This document shows positions 1 through 8,852 of a stretch of 57,111 nucleotides of DNA, in pieces. A model generated the notes under the pieces. It worked only from the letters and a program-made list of their open reading frames with translations, ran no database searches and was not told where the DNA came from. Position numbers and translations under genes: made by a program. Numbering within the stretch: position 1 is the first letter of the stretch; each line of letters begins with the position of its first letter. Source of the stretch: Rhodopila globiformis (GTDB lineage: Bacteria; Pseudomonadota; Alphaproteobacteria; Acetobacterales; Acetobacteraceae); assembly GCF_002937115.1 (NCBI RefSeq), contig NZ_NHRY01000257.1, positions 1 to 57,111 on the forward strand, in the 5' to 3' direction.

Positions 1-65
1 AACTGCCCCACAGCGATCCCGCCACCCACCCGGATCCTGTCGCCCTCGCGGACCACATCCCCCAC

Positions 66-1160
66 ATGCAGGCGGCCCTCGCGCTGGCACGCCGCGGGCT
101 GGGCACGACGTGGCCCAATCCCTCCGTCGGCTGCGTCATCGTCCGTGACGGCCGCGTCGTCGGGCGCGGCACCACGGCGCCCGGCGGACGGCCGCATGCC
201 GAACCCGTCGCCCTCGCCATGGCGGGCGAGCAGGCGCGGGGCGCCACCGCCTATGTCACGCTGGAGCCGTGCTGCCACTGGGGCCGCTCGCCGCCCTGCA
301 CCGAGGCGCTGATCGCCGCCGGCATCGCCCGCGTCGTCGTCGCCACCGGCGATCCGGACCCACGGGTCAACGGCGAAGGCCTGGCGAAGCTCCGCGCGGC
401 CGGCATCAGCGTGGAAACCAGCGTGCTCCAGGCCGAGGCACAGGACGTGCTCACCGGCTTCTCCCACCGCATCACCCTCGGCCGCCCGATGGTGACGCTG
501 AAGCTCGCCACCACGCTCGACGGCCGCATCGCCACGCATCGCGGCGAGAGCCAGTGGATCACCGGCACGCCCGCCCGCCGCCTCGCCCATGCGCTGCGCG
601 GCCGCCACGACGCAGTCATGGTCGGCGTCGGTACCGTGCTGGCGGACAATCCCGACCTGACCTGCCGCATCCCCGGCTTCCGCCCGACGCCGGTGGTGCG
701 GGTGGTCGCCGACAGCCACCTGCGCACGCCGCTGACCACGCGGCTGGCCATGACCGCGGCGCAGACGCCGGCATGGTTCCTGATCCGCGCCGGCACCGAC
801 CCCGCCCGCCGCACCGCGTTCAGCGACCTGGGCGCGACGCTGATCGAGGTGCCCGGCGCCTCGGCCGGCGTCGATATCGCCGCCGCGCTGCAGGCGCTCG
901 GCACGGCCGGCCTGACCCGCCTGCTGGTCGAAGGCGGCGGCCAGCTTGCCGCGGCGCTGCTGCGCGCGGACCTGGTGGACCGCATCGCCTGGTTCCACGC
1001 CCCCGCCGTCATGGGCGGCGACGGCTGGCCGGCGGTGCAGGCCTTCGGCATCGAGACACTTGACCACATGCCGCGCTTCCGGCGGCATTGCGTAACTTCC
1101 GTTGGTAACGACATGCTCAGCGAGTATTCGAGGCAGGCTTCATGTTCACCGGCATCATAA
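66..1160 (+). CDS. ribD: Riboflavin biosynthesis deaminase/reductase RibD
   Basis: Bifunctional enzyme of riboflavin synthesis: the N-terminal zinc deaminase and C-terminal NADPH reductase convert diaminohydroxyphosphoribosylaminopyrimidine to the ribitylamino uracil phosphate. The zinc-site motifs are visible as HAEPVAL (about residue 40) and PCCHWGRSPPC (about residue 68). The reductase half starts near TLKLATTLDGRIA (about residue 143) and includes LLVEGGGQLAAALL. At 364 aa it has the usual length. The frame is also open upstream of the ATG at 66 to the window edge (encoding an in-frame DPVALADHIPH stretch), so the true start may lie outside the window. It overlaps ribE by 19 bases, which implies co-transcription. 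Confidence 0.95.
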   Translation: MQAALALARRGLGTTWPNPSVGCVIVRDGRVVGRGTTAPGGRPHAEPVALAMAGEQARGATAYVTLEPCCHWGRSPPCTEALIAAGIARVVVATGDPDPRVNGEGLAKLRAAGISVETSVLQAEAQDVLTGFSHRITLGRPMVTLKLATTLDGRIATHRGESQWITGTPARRLAHALRGRHDAVMVGVGTVLADNPDLTCRIPGFRPTPVVRVVADSHLRTPLTTRLAMTAAQTPAWFLIRAGTDPARRTAFSDLGATLIEVPGASAGVDIAAALQALGTAGLTRLLVEGGGQLAAALLRADLVDRIAWFHAPAVMGGDGWPAVQAFGIETLDHMPRFRRHCVTSVGNDMLSEYSRQASCSPAS

Positions 1161-1747
1161 GCGCCCTTGGCAGCGTCCGCGCGATCGAACCCCTCGGCGC
1201 CGGAAAGGACATGCGACTGGTCATCGACACGCCCGTCGCGTTCCTCAGCGATCCGCCCGTCAGCCTGGGCGCGTCGATCGCCTGTTCCGGCTGCTGCCTG
1301 ACGGTTGTGGCGCTGGGCGCCGACTGGTTCGCCGTCGACGCCTCGGCCGAGACGCTGGCGCACACGAAACTGGGATCATGGACCGTGGGGTCGCGGGTGA
1401 ACCTGGAACGGTCGCTGCGGCTGGGCGACGAGCTTGGCGGGCACCTGGTGTCCGGCCACGTCGACGGCGTCGGCGAGGCGGTTTCGGCGACGCCGGAAAA
1501 TGCCTCCACGCGCTGGGTTTTCCGCGTTCCGCGCGCGCTGTCGCGCTTCATCGCGGTAAAGGGCAGCGTCGCGGTCGACGGCGTCTCGTTGACTGTCAAC
1601 GACGTTCAGGGTGATACCTTCGGGGTGAACATCATCCCCCATACCGCCTCGGTCACCGGCTTCGGCACGATGCAGCCGGGCGATCGGGTGAATATCGAGA
1701 TCGACACGCTGGCGCGCTATGTCGCCCGCCTGGCGGAGACAGCCTGA
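1142..1747 (+). CDS. ribE: Riboflavin synthase alpha chain
   Basis: Riboflavin synthase catalyses dismutation of two 6,7-dimethyl-8-ribityllumazine molecules to riboflavin and the ribitylamino uracil. The start MFTGII is diagnostic of the family. The two lumazine-binding repeats are visible: residues 1 to about 97 with SLGASIACSGCCLTV and GGHLVSGHVDGVG, and a second starting near residue 98 with GVSLTVNDV and the closing NIEIDTLARYVARL. At 201 aa it has standard length. It starts inside the end of ribD and its last base is the first base of the next gene's ATG, so it is translationally coupled on both sides. Confidence 0.96.
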   Translation: MFTGIISALGSVRAIEPLGAGKDMRLVIDTPVAFLSDPPVSLGASIACSGCCLTVVALGADWFAVDASAETLAHTKLGSWTVGSRVNLERSLRLGDELGGHLVSGHVDGVGEAVSATPENASTRWVFRVPRALSRFIAVKGSVAVDGVSLTVNDVQGDTFGVNIIPHTASVTGFGTMQPGDRVNIEIDTLARYVARLAETA

Positions 1748-2901
1748 TGGACCAGTCGCAGAAGTCATTCGTTACAGCTGATTTGAGGCAGTATATCTCC
1801 TCGGCCGAAGACATCATCGAGGAAGCCCGCAACGGCCGGATGTTCATCCTGGTCGATGACGAGGACCGGGAAAACGAAGGCGACCTCGTCGTCCCCGCGC
1901 AGTTCGCCACGCCGGACGTGATCAACTTCATGGCCCGCCACGCGCGCGGCCTGATCTGCCTGGCGCTGACCCGCAAGCGGGTGGAGCAGCTCGGCCTGCC
2001 GCTGATGAGCCGGCAGAACGGCACGCGGCACCAGACCGCGTTCACCGTCTCGATCGAGGCGCGCGAGGGCGTCACCACCGGCATTTCCGCGGCCGATCGG
2101 GCGCGCACCATTGCGGTGGCGATCAATTCCGACAGCACGCGCGACGACATCACCACGCCGGGCCACGTGTTCCCGCTGATGGCGCGCGAAGGCGGCACGC
2201 TGGTGCGGGCGGGGCATACCGAGGCGTCGGTTGACATAGCCCGCAAGGCCGGCCTGGCGCCGGCGGCGGTGATCTGCGAGATCATGAACGACGACGGCAC
2301 CATGGCGCGGCTGCCGGACCTGGTTTCCTTCGCGCAGCACCACAACCTGAAGCTCGGCACCATAGCGGACCTGATCGCGCACCGCCGGCTGACCGAGCGG
2401 CTGGTGCGCAAGGTCGAGGAAGGCAGCTACCACCATCCCGCCGGCGGCGACTGGCGCGCCGTGGTCTATGCCAACACGGTGGAGTACCAGGAACACCTGG
2501 CGCTGATCAAAGGCGACGTCAGCGGCCCCGAGCCGGTGCTGGTGCGCATGCACGCCATCGACCTGCTGGAGGACATGACCGGCTCGCCGCACTGGATCGC
2601 GGTGCACAACGCCATGCACATGATCTCCAAGGCGGGCCGCGGCATCGTCGTGCTGATCCGCGAGCATCGCCCGACGGCGCTGGCCGAGCGGGTGCGGCGG
2701 CTGGGCGTCGGCGGGCCGACCCCGTCGCGGGAACTGCGCGACTATGGCATCGGCGCGCAGATTTTGCTGGATCTGGGCGTGAGGAACATGGTGCTGCTGA
2801 TCAACCATCCGCGCACCATCATCGGCCTTGAGGGCTATGGATTGAATGTGGTCGAGCAGCGGCCCATCCCGAATATCGTAGGAACGGATTACGTAGCATG
2901 A
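1747..2901 (+). CDS. ribB: DHBP synthase with degenerate GTP cyclohydrolase II-like domain (RibBX type)
   Basis: The N-terminal half (about residues 15-215) is 3,4-dihydroxy-2-butanone 4-phosphate synthase, which makes the four-carbon unit for lumazine. Motifs DDEDRENEGDLV, GTRHQTAFTVSIEA, TTGISAADRA and RAGHTEASVD are intact. The C-terminal half (about 225-384) aligns by eye with GTP cyclohydrolase II (HLALIKGDVSG, RDYGIGAQILLDLGVRNM, GLEGYGLNVVE). However, the region that normally carries the three zinc cysteines reads HAIDLLEDMTGSPHWIAV, with no Cys. The cyclohydrolase domain should therefore be inactive, as described for RibBX proteins, and a true RibA must be encoded elsewhere. It overlaps ribH by four bases (ATGA). 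Confidence 0.93.
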   Translation: MDQSQKSFVTADLRQYISSAEDIIEEARNGRMFILVDDEDRENEGDLVVPAQFATPDVINFMARHARGLICLALTRKRVEQLGLPLMSRQNGTRHQTAFTVSIEAREGVTTGISAADRARTIAVAINSDSTRDDITTPGHVFPLMAREGGTLVRAGHTEASVDIARKAGLAPAAVICEIMNDDGTMARLPDLVSFAQHHNLKLGTIADLIAHRRLTERLVRKVEEGSYHHPAGGDWRAVVYANTVEYQEHLALIKGDVSGPEPVLVRMHAIDLLEDMTGSPHWIAVHNAMHMISKAGRGIVVLIREHRPTALAERVRRLGVGGPTPSRELRDYGIGAQILLDLGVRNMVLLINHPRTIIGLEGYGLNVVEQRPIPNIVGTDYVA

Positions 2902-3380
2902 GTACACAGGATGCCGAACGCCCGAGCGCGCCGCGCGTCGAGGGGCGAGCGCCGCATCTGCTGATCGTCCGCGCGCCCTATTACCGGCAGGTGGTGGACG
3001 GGCTGACCGAGGGAGCCCACCAGATCATCAGCGAAGCGGGCGCAACGGCGGAGGTGCTGGACGTGGCCGGTGCCTATGAACTGCCGCAGGCGATCCGCAT
3101 TGCCCTGCGCGGCATCCGCCGGTTCGACGGCTATATTGCGCTGGGCTGCGTGGTGAAGGGCGAGACGGATCATTACGAATTCATCTGCCAGGCGACGATG
3201 GACGGCATCATGCATGTCGCGTTGCAGTTCGGCATCAGCCTGGGCACCGGGCTGCTGACCTGCGATACGATCGAGCAGGCCGAGGCGCGGTCGGGCCGCG
3301 ACGGCCACAACAAAGGCGCCGAGGCGGCCCGGGCCGCCCTGCTGCAGATCAACGCCGCCCGCCAACTCGGCGCCGTCTGA
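2898..3380 (+). CDS. ribH: 6,7-dimethyl-8-ribityllumazine synthase
   Basis: Lumazine synthase condenses the ribitylamino uracil with dihydroxybutanone phosphate in the penultimate step of riboflavin synthesis. Signature segments include DVAGAYELPQAI, ALGCVVKGETDHYEF (the region before the catalytic His) and GLLTCDTIEQAEARSG followed by NKGAEAARAAL. At 160 aa it is typical. The ATGA overlap with ribBX and the single-base junction with nusB show a compact operon. Confidence 0.96.
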   Translation: MSTQDAERPSAPRVEGRAPHLLIVRAPYYRQVVDGLTEGAHQIISEAGATAEVLDVAGAYELPQAIRIALRGIRRFDGYIALGCVVKGETDHYEFICQATMDGIMHVALQFGISLGTGLLTCDTIEQAEARSGRDGHNKGAEAARAALLQINAARQLGAV

Positions 3381-3859
3381 TGGCCCGCCCTCCGAAAACC
3401 CGGGCGCGCACCGCGTCCCGGGTGGCTGCCGTGCAGGCATTGTTCCAGGCCGAACAGGCGGGCGACAGCGCCGAGACGGTGATCGACCAGTTCCTCAAGC
3501 ACCGGCTGGGCGACCTGAGCGGCCAGGACGGGTTCGAGGACGGCCGCGTCCCCGACGCCGACGAGCGGCTGTTCGTCCGCGTGGTGCGCGAGACGGTGCG
3601 GCGGCAGGACGACATCGACCGCCTGCTGGCCGGGACCCTGCCCGAGGACTGGCCGCTGTTACGGCTCGATCCGGTGCTGCGGGCGCTGATGCGCGCCGGG
3701 ATCGCGGAATTGTCGATGCCCGACGGGCCGCCGGCGAAGGTGGTGATCAACGAGTACCTGGATATCGCGCGCGGGTTCTACACCGGCCCGGAGGCGGGCA
3801 TGGCGAACGCGGTGCTGGACAAGGCGGCGCGGTCGCTGCGCGGCAAGGAATTCCAGTAG
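3380..3859 (+). CDS. nusB: Transcription antitermination factor NusB
   Basis: NusB binds boxA RNA with NusE (ribosomal protein S10) to support rRNA transcription antitermination. The protein opens with RTASRVAAVQALFQAEQAG, the typical first helix, and ends with PPAKVVINEYLDIARGFYT followed by NAVLDKAARSLR, the standard C-terminal bundle. Length 159 aa is normal. It begins at the last base of the ribH stop codon and is the last gene of the riboflavin operon. The ribH-nusB order is common in alphaproteobacteria. Confidence 0.95.
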   Translation: MARPPKTRARTASRVAAVQALFQAEQAGDSAETVIDQFLKHRLGDLSGQDGFEDGRVPDADERLFVRVVRETVRRQDDIDRLLAGTLPEDWPLLRLDPVLRALMRAGIAELSMPDGPPAKVVINEYLDIARGFYTGPEAGMANAVLDKAARSLRGKEFQ

Positions 3860-3900
3860 GCTGTCACGCGGCGGCGGTCGTCTCGCCGCCGCGTGACAGC
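3860..3900 (+). terminator. Operon-end hairpin after nusB
   Basis: A perfect 17-bp inverted repeat (3860-3876 and 3884-3900) with a 7-base loop begins directly after the nusB stop codon. No T-run follows, so it could end transcription only weakly as an intrinsic terminator, or act as a 3' stabilising hairpin. Its position at the end of the rib operon supports a terminator or processing role. Confidence 0.7.
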
Positions 3901-3958
3901 AGCGGCCGGAACCGGTAGGTTCGAAGCGTGAATAAACGCCGCGAGGGAACCGGCCGCC

Positions 3959-4780
3959 ATGCGTCATTCCGCCCGCTTCGGCATCATCGGCGTCACGGCC
4001 GTCTGCCTGCTTGGGCCTGTTGCCTGCAAGCGGCAGCCGCCGATGCCGTATGCCGCTGCCCCGCTCGCCCCGATGGCGATGCGCAGCATGGCGGTGGGAC
4101 AGGCGCCCGACGCGGCAAACCAGCGGATCGCCTACACGGAAAGCTTCGTGGTCGAGCTGCCCAGCGGCGCGGTGGAGGCGACGCAGCAGGAAACGCTGAA
4201 GAAATGTCTTGCCGCCGGCTGCTCGGTGCTGAACACCCGTCTGGATCGACTGCGCAACGGCGTGGTGGAGGCGTCGATTTCGGTGCGCATCGCGCCGGAC
4301 CGCTACCAGGCGTTTGCCGACACGATCGTGGCGCCGCCGGCGCGGCTGGTGAGCCATGCCGAGACCGCCGAGGACAAGACCATCCCGCTGCTGGACATCG
4401 AGAAGCGGCTGGAGGCGCAGACCGCGCTGCGCGACCGCCTGCAGAAGATGCTGCAGCAGGCCGGGACCAGCGTCGGCGACCTGGTGGCGGTGGAGAAGCA
4501 ACTGGCCGAGGTGCAGGGCACCATCGAGAGCGAAACGGCGCAGCGGGATTATCTGCGCACGATCACCGATACCGTGCGGGTGGAGGTTTCGTACAACGGG
4601 CTGATCCAGCAGGCAGGGCCGATCGATATTTCGCCGATACGAGTGGCGGCGGATGCGTTCGTGCAGACGGCGATTGAATCGTTTGGCGAAATGATCGGGC
4701 TGGTTGCCTATGCCCTGCCATGGCTGCCGATAGCCGCAGTGGGGTTCTGGCTGCTGCGCCGCCTGCTGCGGCGGGCATGA
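3959..4780 (+). CDS. DUF4349 domain lipoprotein
   Basis: Envelope protein of unknown function, 273 aa. A signal sequence (residues 1 to about 23, ending LLGPVAC) suggests a lipoprotein, although the lipobox is not ideal. The central region (about 55-225) matches the DUF4349 pattern: RIAYTESFVVEL, paired charged helices around KTIPLLDIEKRLEAQTALRDRL, then VAVEKQLAEVQGTIESE and a closing beta segment VRVEVSYNGL. A C-terminal membrane helix (about 245-268, LVAYALPWLPIAAVGFWLL) is followed by a basic tail RRLLRRA, also family-typical. It stands alone after the rib operon. Confidence 0.85.
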   Translation: MRHSARFGIIGVTAVCLLGPVACKRQPPMPYAAAPLAPMAMRSMAVGQAPDAANQRIAYTESFVVELPSGAVEATQQETLKKCLAAGCSVLNTRLDRLRNGVVEASISVRIAPDRYQAFADTIVAPPARLVSHAETAEDKTIPLLDIEKRLEAQTALRDRLQKMLQQAGTSVGDLVAVEKQLAEVQGTIESETAQRDYLRTITDTVRVEVSYNGLIQQAGPIDISPIRVAADAFVQTAIESFGEMIGLVAYALPWLPIAAVGFWLLRRLLRRA

Positions 4781-4837
4781 GGGGGGGGGGAACGACAGCT
4801 CCACCGGCGCCAGGATAGCGGCGGTCGTTACCGCTTC

Positions 4838-5062
4838 GTCATGCCGGGCGCAGGCCCATGCGTATCAGGATGGGGCGACGGGTGGTGAAGGATTTGGCAC
4901 CAGGTCCGTTGCCTCATCGTCATGGCGGGCGTGTCCCGGCCATCCGCGCTTCGACGGTTGGGGGTAGATGGCCGGGACACGCCCGCCATACGATAGAGAG
5001 ACGACCTCGCTCCGCCGTACGCCCTATCCTGATACGCATGAGGACACGCCCGGCCATGACGG
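4838..5062. repeat. Composite REP-like palindromic repeat block
   Basis: This block fills the gap between the DUF4349 gene and the debranching-enzyme gene. It contains a CGTCATGCCGGGCGCAGG element (4838-4858), a perfect 23-bp inverted repeat (4922-4944 and 4967-4989), and a 33-bp element starting at 5029 that recurs with one visible mismatch at 32790-32822. The sequence before the inverted repeat (GGTCCGTTGCC near 4905) also recurs near 32766. No coding potential is apparent here. Confidence 0.8.
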
Positions 5063-5079
5063 TGAGGCAGCCGACGCCC

Positions 5080-7245
5080 TCAACAAGCCGTCAGCATCTC
5101 GTGCGCCGCCACGCTGCTGCGGTGCTGGACGATCCTGGCATCCCCGCGCAGCACCTCCCAGACCGTCCTCGTACCCTCCCGGTGGAACCGGATATCCAGG
5201 TGGCGCTTCCCGACCCGCAGGTCCCTCAGCGTCATGTCCGGCAGCCACTCCGGCAAATCCGGATCAACGTACAGCCGATCGGCTGGCGCGTCCGGCTGGA
5301 TGCCGAGCATGGCCTGCAGCAGCGCGAAGCACGATCCCGCCGCCCAGGCCTGCGGCACGTTGGCGCCGAGATACTGCACCGGGAAATTGGCCCCGTCGCG
5401 GGCGACGCCGGCATACAGTTCCGGCAACTGGTGCATCAGGAAGTGGCTCGCCGCCTCGCTGATGTCACGGGCGAGCTGCGCCACCTCGGCGCTGAAGCCG
5501 TAGCGCTTGAAACCAAGCGCGATCAGGCTGTTGTCGTGCGGCCAGACCGAGCCGTTCTGGTAGGAATACGGATTGTACGCCGGATGCCGGCTGGACAGCG
5601 TGCGGATGCCCCAGCCGGAGTTCATGTCCGGCTGCATCAGGCGCGCCACCACCCGCGCCGCGCGCTCCGGCGGCACGATGCCGGACCACAGCAGATGGCC
5701 GGGGTTCGAGGCGATCGTCGTCACCTTCCGCTTCTGGCCATCCAGCATGTAGGCGTAGAAGCCGGTCTCCTCGTCCCAGAAGGTTTCGTTGAACTTCTCA
5801 AACAGCGCCGCCGCCTTCCGGCGCAGCTCCGTCGCCCGGTCCGGCCGGTCCAGCGCGTCGAACACCTCCGCCATGCGCACCCAGGCGTCATAGACATAGC
5901 CCTGCAGCTCGCACAGCGCCTTCGGCCCGCGCACCGGCGTTCCATCGGGATACACCATGGAATCGCCGGCGTCCTTCCAGTTCATGTTCTCATAGCCGAC
6001 GGGCGAGCGGGTCTGGAATTCCTGGAACCCGTCGCCGTCGCGGTCGCCGTCGTTGTCGATCCATTGCAGCCCCGCCTCGGCAACCGGCAGGTATTTCTCC
6101 AGCAGCGCGCGGTCGCCGGTCGCGCGCCACGCGGCGTGCAGCGTGATCAGGTACAGCGGCGTCGCGTCGGCGGTGCCGTAATAGGGCGTGTGCGGAATCA
6201 GCTTGAAATGCGCCAGCTCGCCGTAGCGCAGCTCGTGCATGATCTTGCCCGGTTCGGCGTCGCGGAACTCGTCCCGCTCCTTCGACTGCCAGCGCCCCAG
6301 GATGTCCAGCGAGCCGCGGGCGAACTCGGGGTAGACAAGAATGTTCTGCAAGGAAACGATCAGGCTGTCGCGGCCGAACGGCGCCATGAACCACGGCAGG
6401 CCGGCGGCGGGCAGGAACACCATGTGGTCGGTGCCCGACAGCGGCAGCCGCAGCGCCGCCATGTCGTCGATCGCCTGGTGGTAGAAGCGGTAGAACTCCT
6501 CGTTGCTGGTGCGTATCTTCAGCACCGTCTGCCGCCAGTCGCGGTGCGCCCTGGCCTGCGACGACGACTCGGCGTGCTCGACGCAGTCGTTCGGGGCGTG
6601 ATAGCGCTTGTCGCCGTCGGCGAACTCATACAGCAGGCAGGCGTGCCAGGTGCCGCCGGGCGGCAGCTTCACCTCGAAGCTCAGGCGGCCGTTGGCGAAC
6701 ACCGCCCGCGAGTCGCTGCGGCCGACGGAAATCGCCACCGAGCGGGCGAAGTCAGCGTTGCGATAGGTCGTGCGCAGCGTCTGCCGCGGCTCCGACCAGT
6801 CGGTGTTGATGTGGCCGCGCCGGATGTCGCGCCGGGACTTGACGTCGAACACGTCGGCGAAGTCCGAGCGGATCGCCATTTCTAAGTTGAAACGGATCGG
6901 CTTCTGGCCGTGGTTGGTGATGTCCAGGTCCTCGTGCATGCCCTGGTCGAGCACCCGCGCCAGGCCGAACGCCAGGGTCTGCCTGGCGATTGGCCCGTCC
7001 TCGGTGAGGAAGGACCGGTTGGTCAGGAAGATGCGGGCGCAGTCGAAATTCACCGCCCCGCCGTTCAGCAGGTCCCACTCGGCGCCGTTGGCGTAGACCG
7101 ACCACGCACTGATCAGCCGCGTATCGAAAAAATACAACCCCTTGTCGCTGGGCCACGTGATCTGGCCATCCGGCTCGGTCACCAGGACCGTCATCGCCTG
7201 GTGGATGGCAATCTGCGGCGGGCCAACCTGAACCTTGAAGGGCAT
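5080..7245 (-). CDS. Glycogen-debranching-type amylo-alpha-1,6-glucosidase
   Basis: Predicted glycosidase of 721 aa. Residues about 10-205 form the beta-rich N-terminal domain of bacterial glycogen debranching proteins (LVTEPDGQITWPSDKGLYFF, DTRLISAWSV). Residues about 260-690 form the (alpha/alpha)6 catalytic barrel with PWFMAPFGRDSLIVSLQNIL, ADATPLYLITLHAAW and YQNGSVWPHDNSLIALGFKR, conserved around the sugar-binding site. No signal peptide is seen, so it should be cytoplasmic and act on storage or imported alpha-glucans. Exact specificity is uncertain; family members include enzymes acting on sucrose-like or oligosaccharide substrates. It is a single gene, with the HMG-CoA-lyase-like gene transcribed away from it. 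Confidence 0.88.
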   Translation of the reverse strand: MPFKVQVGPPQIAIHQAMTVLVTEPDGQITWPSDKGLYFFDTRLISAWSVYANGAEWDLLNGGAVNFDCARIFLTNRSFLTEDGPIARQTLAFGLARVLDQGMHEDLDITNHGQKPIRFNLEMAIRSDFADVFDVKSRRDIRRGHINTDWSEPRQTLRTTYRNADFARSVAISVGRSDSRAVFANGRLSFEVKLPPGGTWHACLLYEFADGDKRYHAPNDCVEHAESSSQARAHRDWRQTVLKIRTSNEEFYRFYHQAIDDMAALRLPLSGTDHMVFLPAAGLPWFMAPFGRDSLIVSLQNILVYPEFARGSLDILGRWQSKERDEFRDAEPGKIMHELRYGELAHFKLIPHTPYYGTADATPLYLITLHAAWRATGDRALLEKYLPVAEAGLQWIDNDGDRDGDGFQEFQTRSPVGYENMNWKDAGDSMVYPDGTPVRGPKALCELQGYVYDAWVRMAEVFDALDRPDRATELRRKAAALFEKFNETFWDEETGFYAYMLDGQKRKVTTIASNPGHLLWSGIVPPERAARVVARLMQPDMNSGWGIRTLSSRHPAYNPYSYQNGSVWPHDNSLIALGFKRYGFSAEVAQLARDISEAASHFLMHQLPELYAGVARDGANFPVQYLGANVPQAWAAGSCFALLQAMLGIQPDAPADRLYVDPDLPEWLPDMTLRDLRVGKRHLDIRFHREGTRTVWEVLRGDARIVQHRSSVAAHEMLTAC

Positions 7246-7291
7246 GGGCGAGTGTCTCCGCGTTGGTTGAGTGCGCCGGGTCCGCTATAGC

Positions 7292-7447
7292 GTGGCGCGA
7301 GCGGCCGTTTCACGTGACAGGATAGTAGGATTGGATACGCAGGATATAAGATGGACCTTGGACCACATCCGGCAGCACATCGAGCCGGGCATGCCGCTGG
7401 CGCCGTTGTTCAACATCGGCGTGATCGAGGCAAGCGCGTTCGTGTAG
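7292..7447 (+). CDS. Possible small protein or gene remnant
   Basis: A 51-codon frame with a GTG start lies in the divergent gap between the glucosidase and HMG-CoA-lyase-like genes. The product (including WTLDHIRQHIEPGMPLAPL and ending EASAFV) has balanced, protein-like composition and a clear GC-rich third position near its end. I do not recognise it. It could be a real small protein, or the 3' end of a lost gene, since its first 15 codons look less protein-like. No strong ribosome binding site is visible. Confidence 0.3.
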   Translation: MARAAVSRDRIVGLDTQDIRWTLDHIRQHIEPGMPLAPLFNIGVIEASAFV

Positions 7448-7546
7448 CCGGTGGGGCTACCGGACACGCACCGGCCTCGCTTGCCACCGGGTCCGGTGGT
7501 GCCCAGAATGCAGCGGCCGCACGAACAGGACCGAGGAACCGCCGCC

Positions 7547-8506
7547 ATGGCCGATCTGCCGACGCACGTCGAAATCCACGAGGAAGGTCCGCGCGAAGGC
7601 TTCCAGATCGAGCCCGGGCCAATCGGCAGCGCCGACAAGATCCGGCTGATCGAGGCGCTGGCGGAAACCGGCCTGCGCCACGTCCAGGTCTGCTCGTTCG
7701 TCAACCCGCGGCTGGTTCCCGGCTGGGCCGACGCCGAGGCCGTGGTGGCAGGATTCCGCGCCAGGCCCGGGGTCGAGTACACCGGGCTGTTCTTCAACGG
7801 CAACGGCCTCGACCGGGCGCTGGCGTTCCGGGACAAGCTGGCCATCCGGGGCAGCATTTCGCTCACTGCTTCGGACGCGTTCACCCGCAGGAACCTGCAT
7901 CGCAGCCACGCCGAGAACGTGGCGGCGATGCGGCAGCACAGCGCGCTGCAGCTTGCCAGGGGGATCCCGGTCAACCGCATCGGGGTGATGGCCGCTTTCG
8001 GCTGCAACTACCAGGGCGACATCCCGCCCGCCCAGGTGATCCGCACGCTGCAGGACGGCCTGGCGATCGCCACCGAGACCGGGGCCGACATCACGCTGTT
8101 CTCGCTGGCCGACACGATGGGCTGGGCGACGCCGGCGCGGATCGAGCGGGTCATCGGCGAGGTGCGGAACCGCTGGCCGGACATGGCCTTGTCGCTGCAC
8201 CTGCACGACACGCGCGGCCTGGCGGTGGCGAATGCGTTCGCTGGATTGAAGCTGGGCGTCACCCGCTACGATTCGACCGTCGGCGGCCTGGGCGGCTGCC
8301 CGTTCGCCGGCCAGCCCAAGGCCGCGGGGAATATCTGCACCGAGGAACTGGTGCTGCTGTGCGAGGAAATGGGCATCGCCACCGGCGTGGACCTCGACGC
8401 GCTGATCGAGGTGGGACGCATGGCGGAGGCGATCGTCGGGCACCAGTTGCCGAGCGAACTGATCCATGCGGGAAGCCTGGATGCGTTCCGCCGCAAGGCG
8501 GCGTGA
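7547..8506 (+). CDS. Hydroxymethylglutaryl-CoA lyase-like protein
   Basis: Member of the HMGL-like TIM-barrel family, which cleaves 3-hydroxy-3-methylglutaryl-CoA or related hydroxyacyl-CoAs. The substrate and metal motifs are present: GPREGFQIE near residue 14, metal-binding HLHDTRGLAVANAF near residue 220, and GGLGGCPFAGQPKAAGN with the catalytic Cys in the flexible loop near residue 250. I chose the ATG at 7547 (319 aa) because a GAGGAA ribosome site lies 8 bases upstream and the protein start fits the family. The frame remains open to 7451 but with non-homologous Pro/Arg-rich sequence. No leucine-degradation neighbours are present, so the substrate is unconfirmed. Confidence 0.9.
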   Translation: MADLPTHVEIHEEGPREGFQIEPGPIGSADKIRLIEALAETGLRHVQVCSFVNPRLVPGWADAEAVVAGFRARPGVEYTGLFFNGNGLDRALAFRDKLAIRGSISLTASDAFTRRNLHRSHAENVAAMRQHSALQLARGIPVNRIGVMAAFGCNYQGDIPPAQVIRTLQDGLAIATETGADITLFSLADTMGWATPARIERVIGEVRNRWPDMALSLHLHDTRGLAVANAFAGLKLGVTRYDSTVGGLGGCPFAGQPKAAGNICTEELVLLCEEMGIATGVDLDALIEVGRMAEAIVGHQLPSELIHAGSLDAFRRKAA

Positions 8507-8579
8507 CCCCGGTCGAGGAGACAATCTCTACCTGGCGGGGCCACGGCCGTTCTCTCTCCGTCATGGTCGCGAAGTCCTG

Positions 8580-8852
8580 CTACGCAACCAGGCTCGCATA
8601 CTCCGGATGCCGCTCGATGTAGCTCGCGACGAACTCGCATTCCGGCACCACCCGGCGCCCACGCGCCCGCGCGTCATCCAGCACGGCGCGGGCGATCGCG
8701 GAGCCGATGCCTTGCCCGGACAAGGCCTCAGGCACCTCGGTATGCACCAGCACCACGTGATCGGCCTCCTTCCGGTACTGAATGAAGGCCACCACGCCGT
8801 CGATCGTCATCTCATAGCGATGACGCGCGACGTTGTCTGTCAGATCGGCCAT
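8580..8852 (-). CDS. Small GNAT-family N-acetyltransferase
   Basis: A 90-aa single-domain protein of the short acetyltransferase type (Acetyltransf_CG, like YjdJ). The acetyl-CoA loop reads VPEALSGQGIGSAIARAVLD (about 40-59), followed by the typical VVPECEFVASYIERHPEY. The start at 8852 follows a GGGAG ribosome site. Targets of this subfamily are generally unknown, with small amines or protein N-termini possible. It stands alone between the convergent HMGL-like gene and pyrE. Confidence 0.88.
   Translation of the reverse strand: MADLTDNVARHRYEMTIDGVVAFIQYRKEADHVVLVHTEVPEALSGQGIGSAIARAVLDDARARGRRVVPECEFVASYIERHPEYASLVA

Noticed and set aside
4858-6885. A 675-codon open frame on the plus strand
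   Set aside because: Antisense to the debranching-enzyme gene, with low-complexity composition and no recognisable motif.
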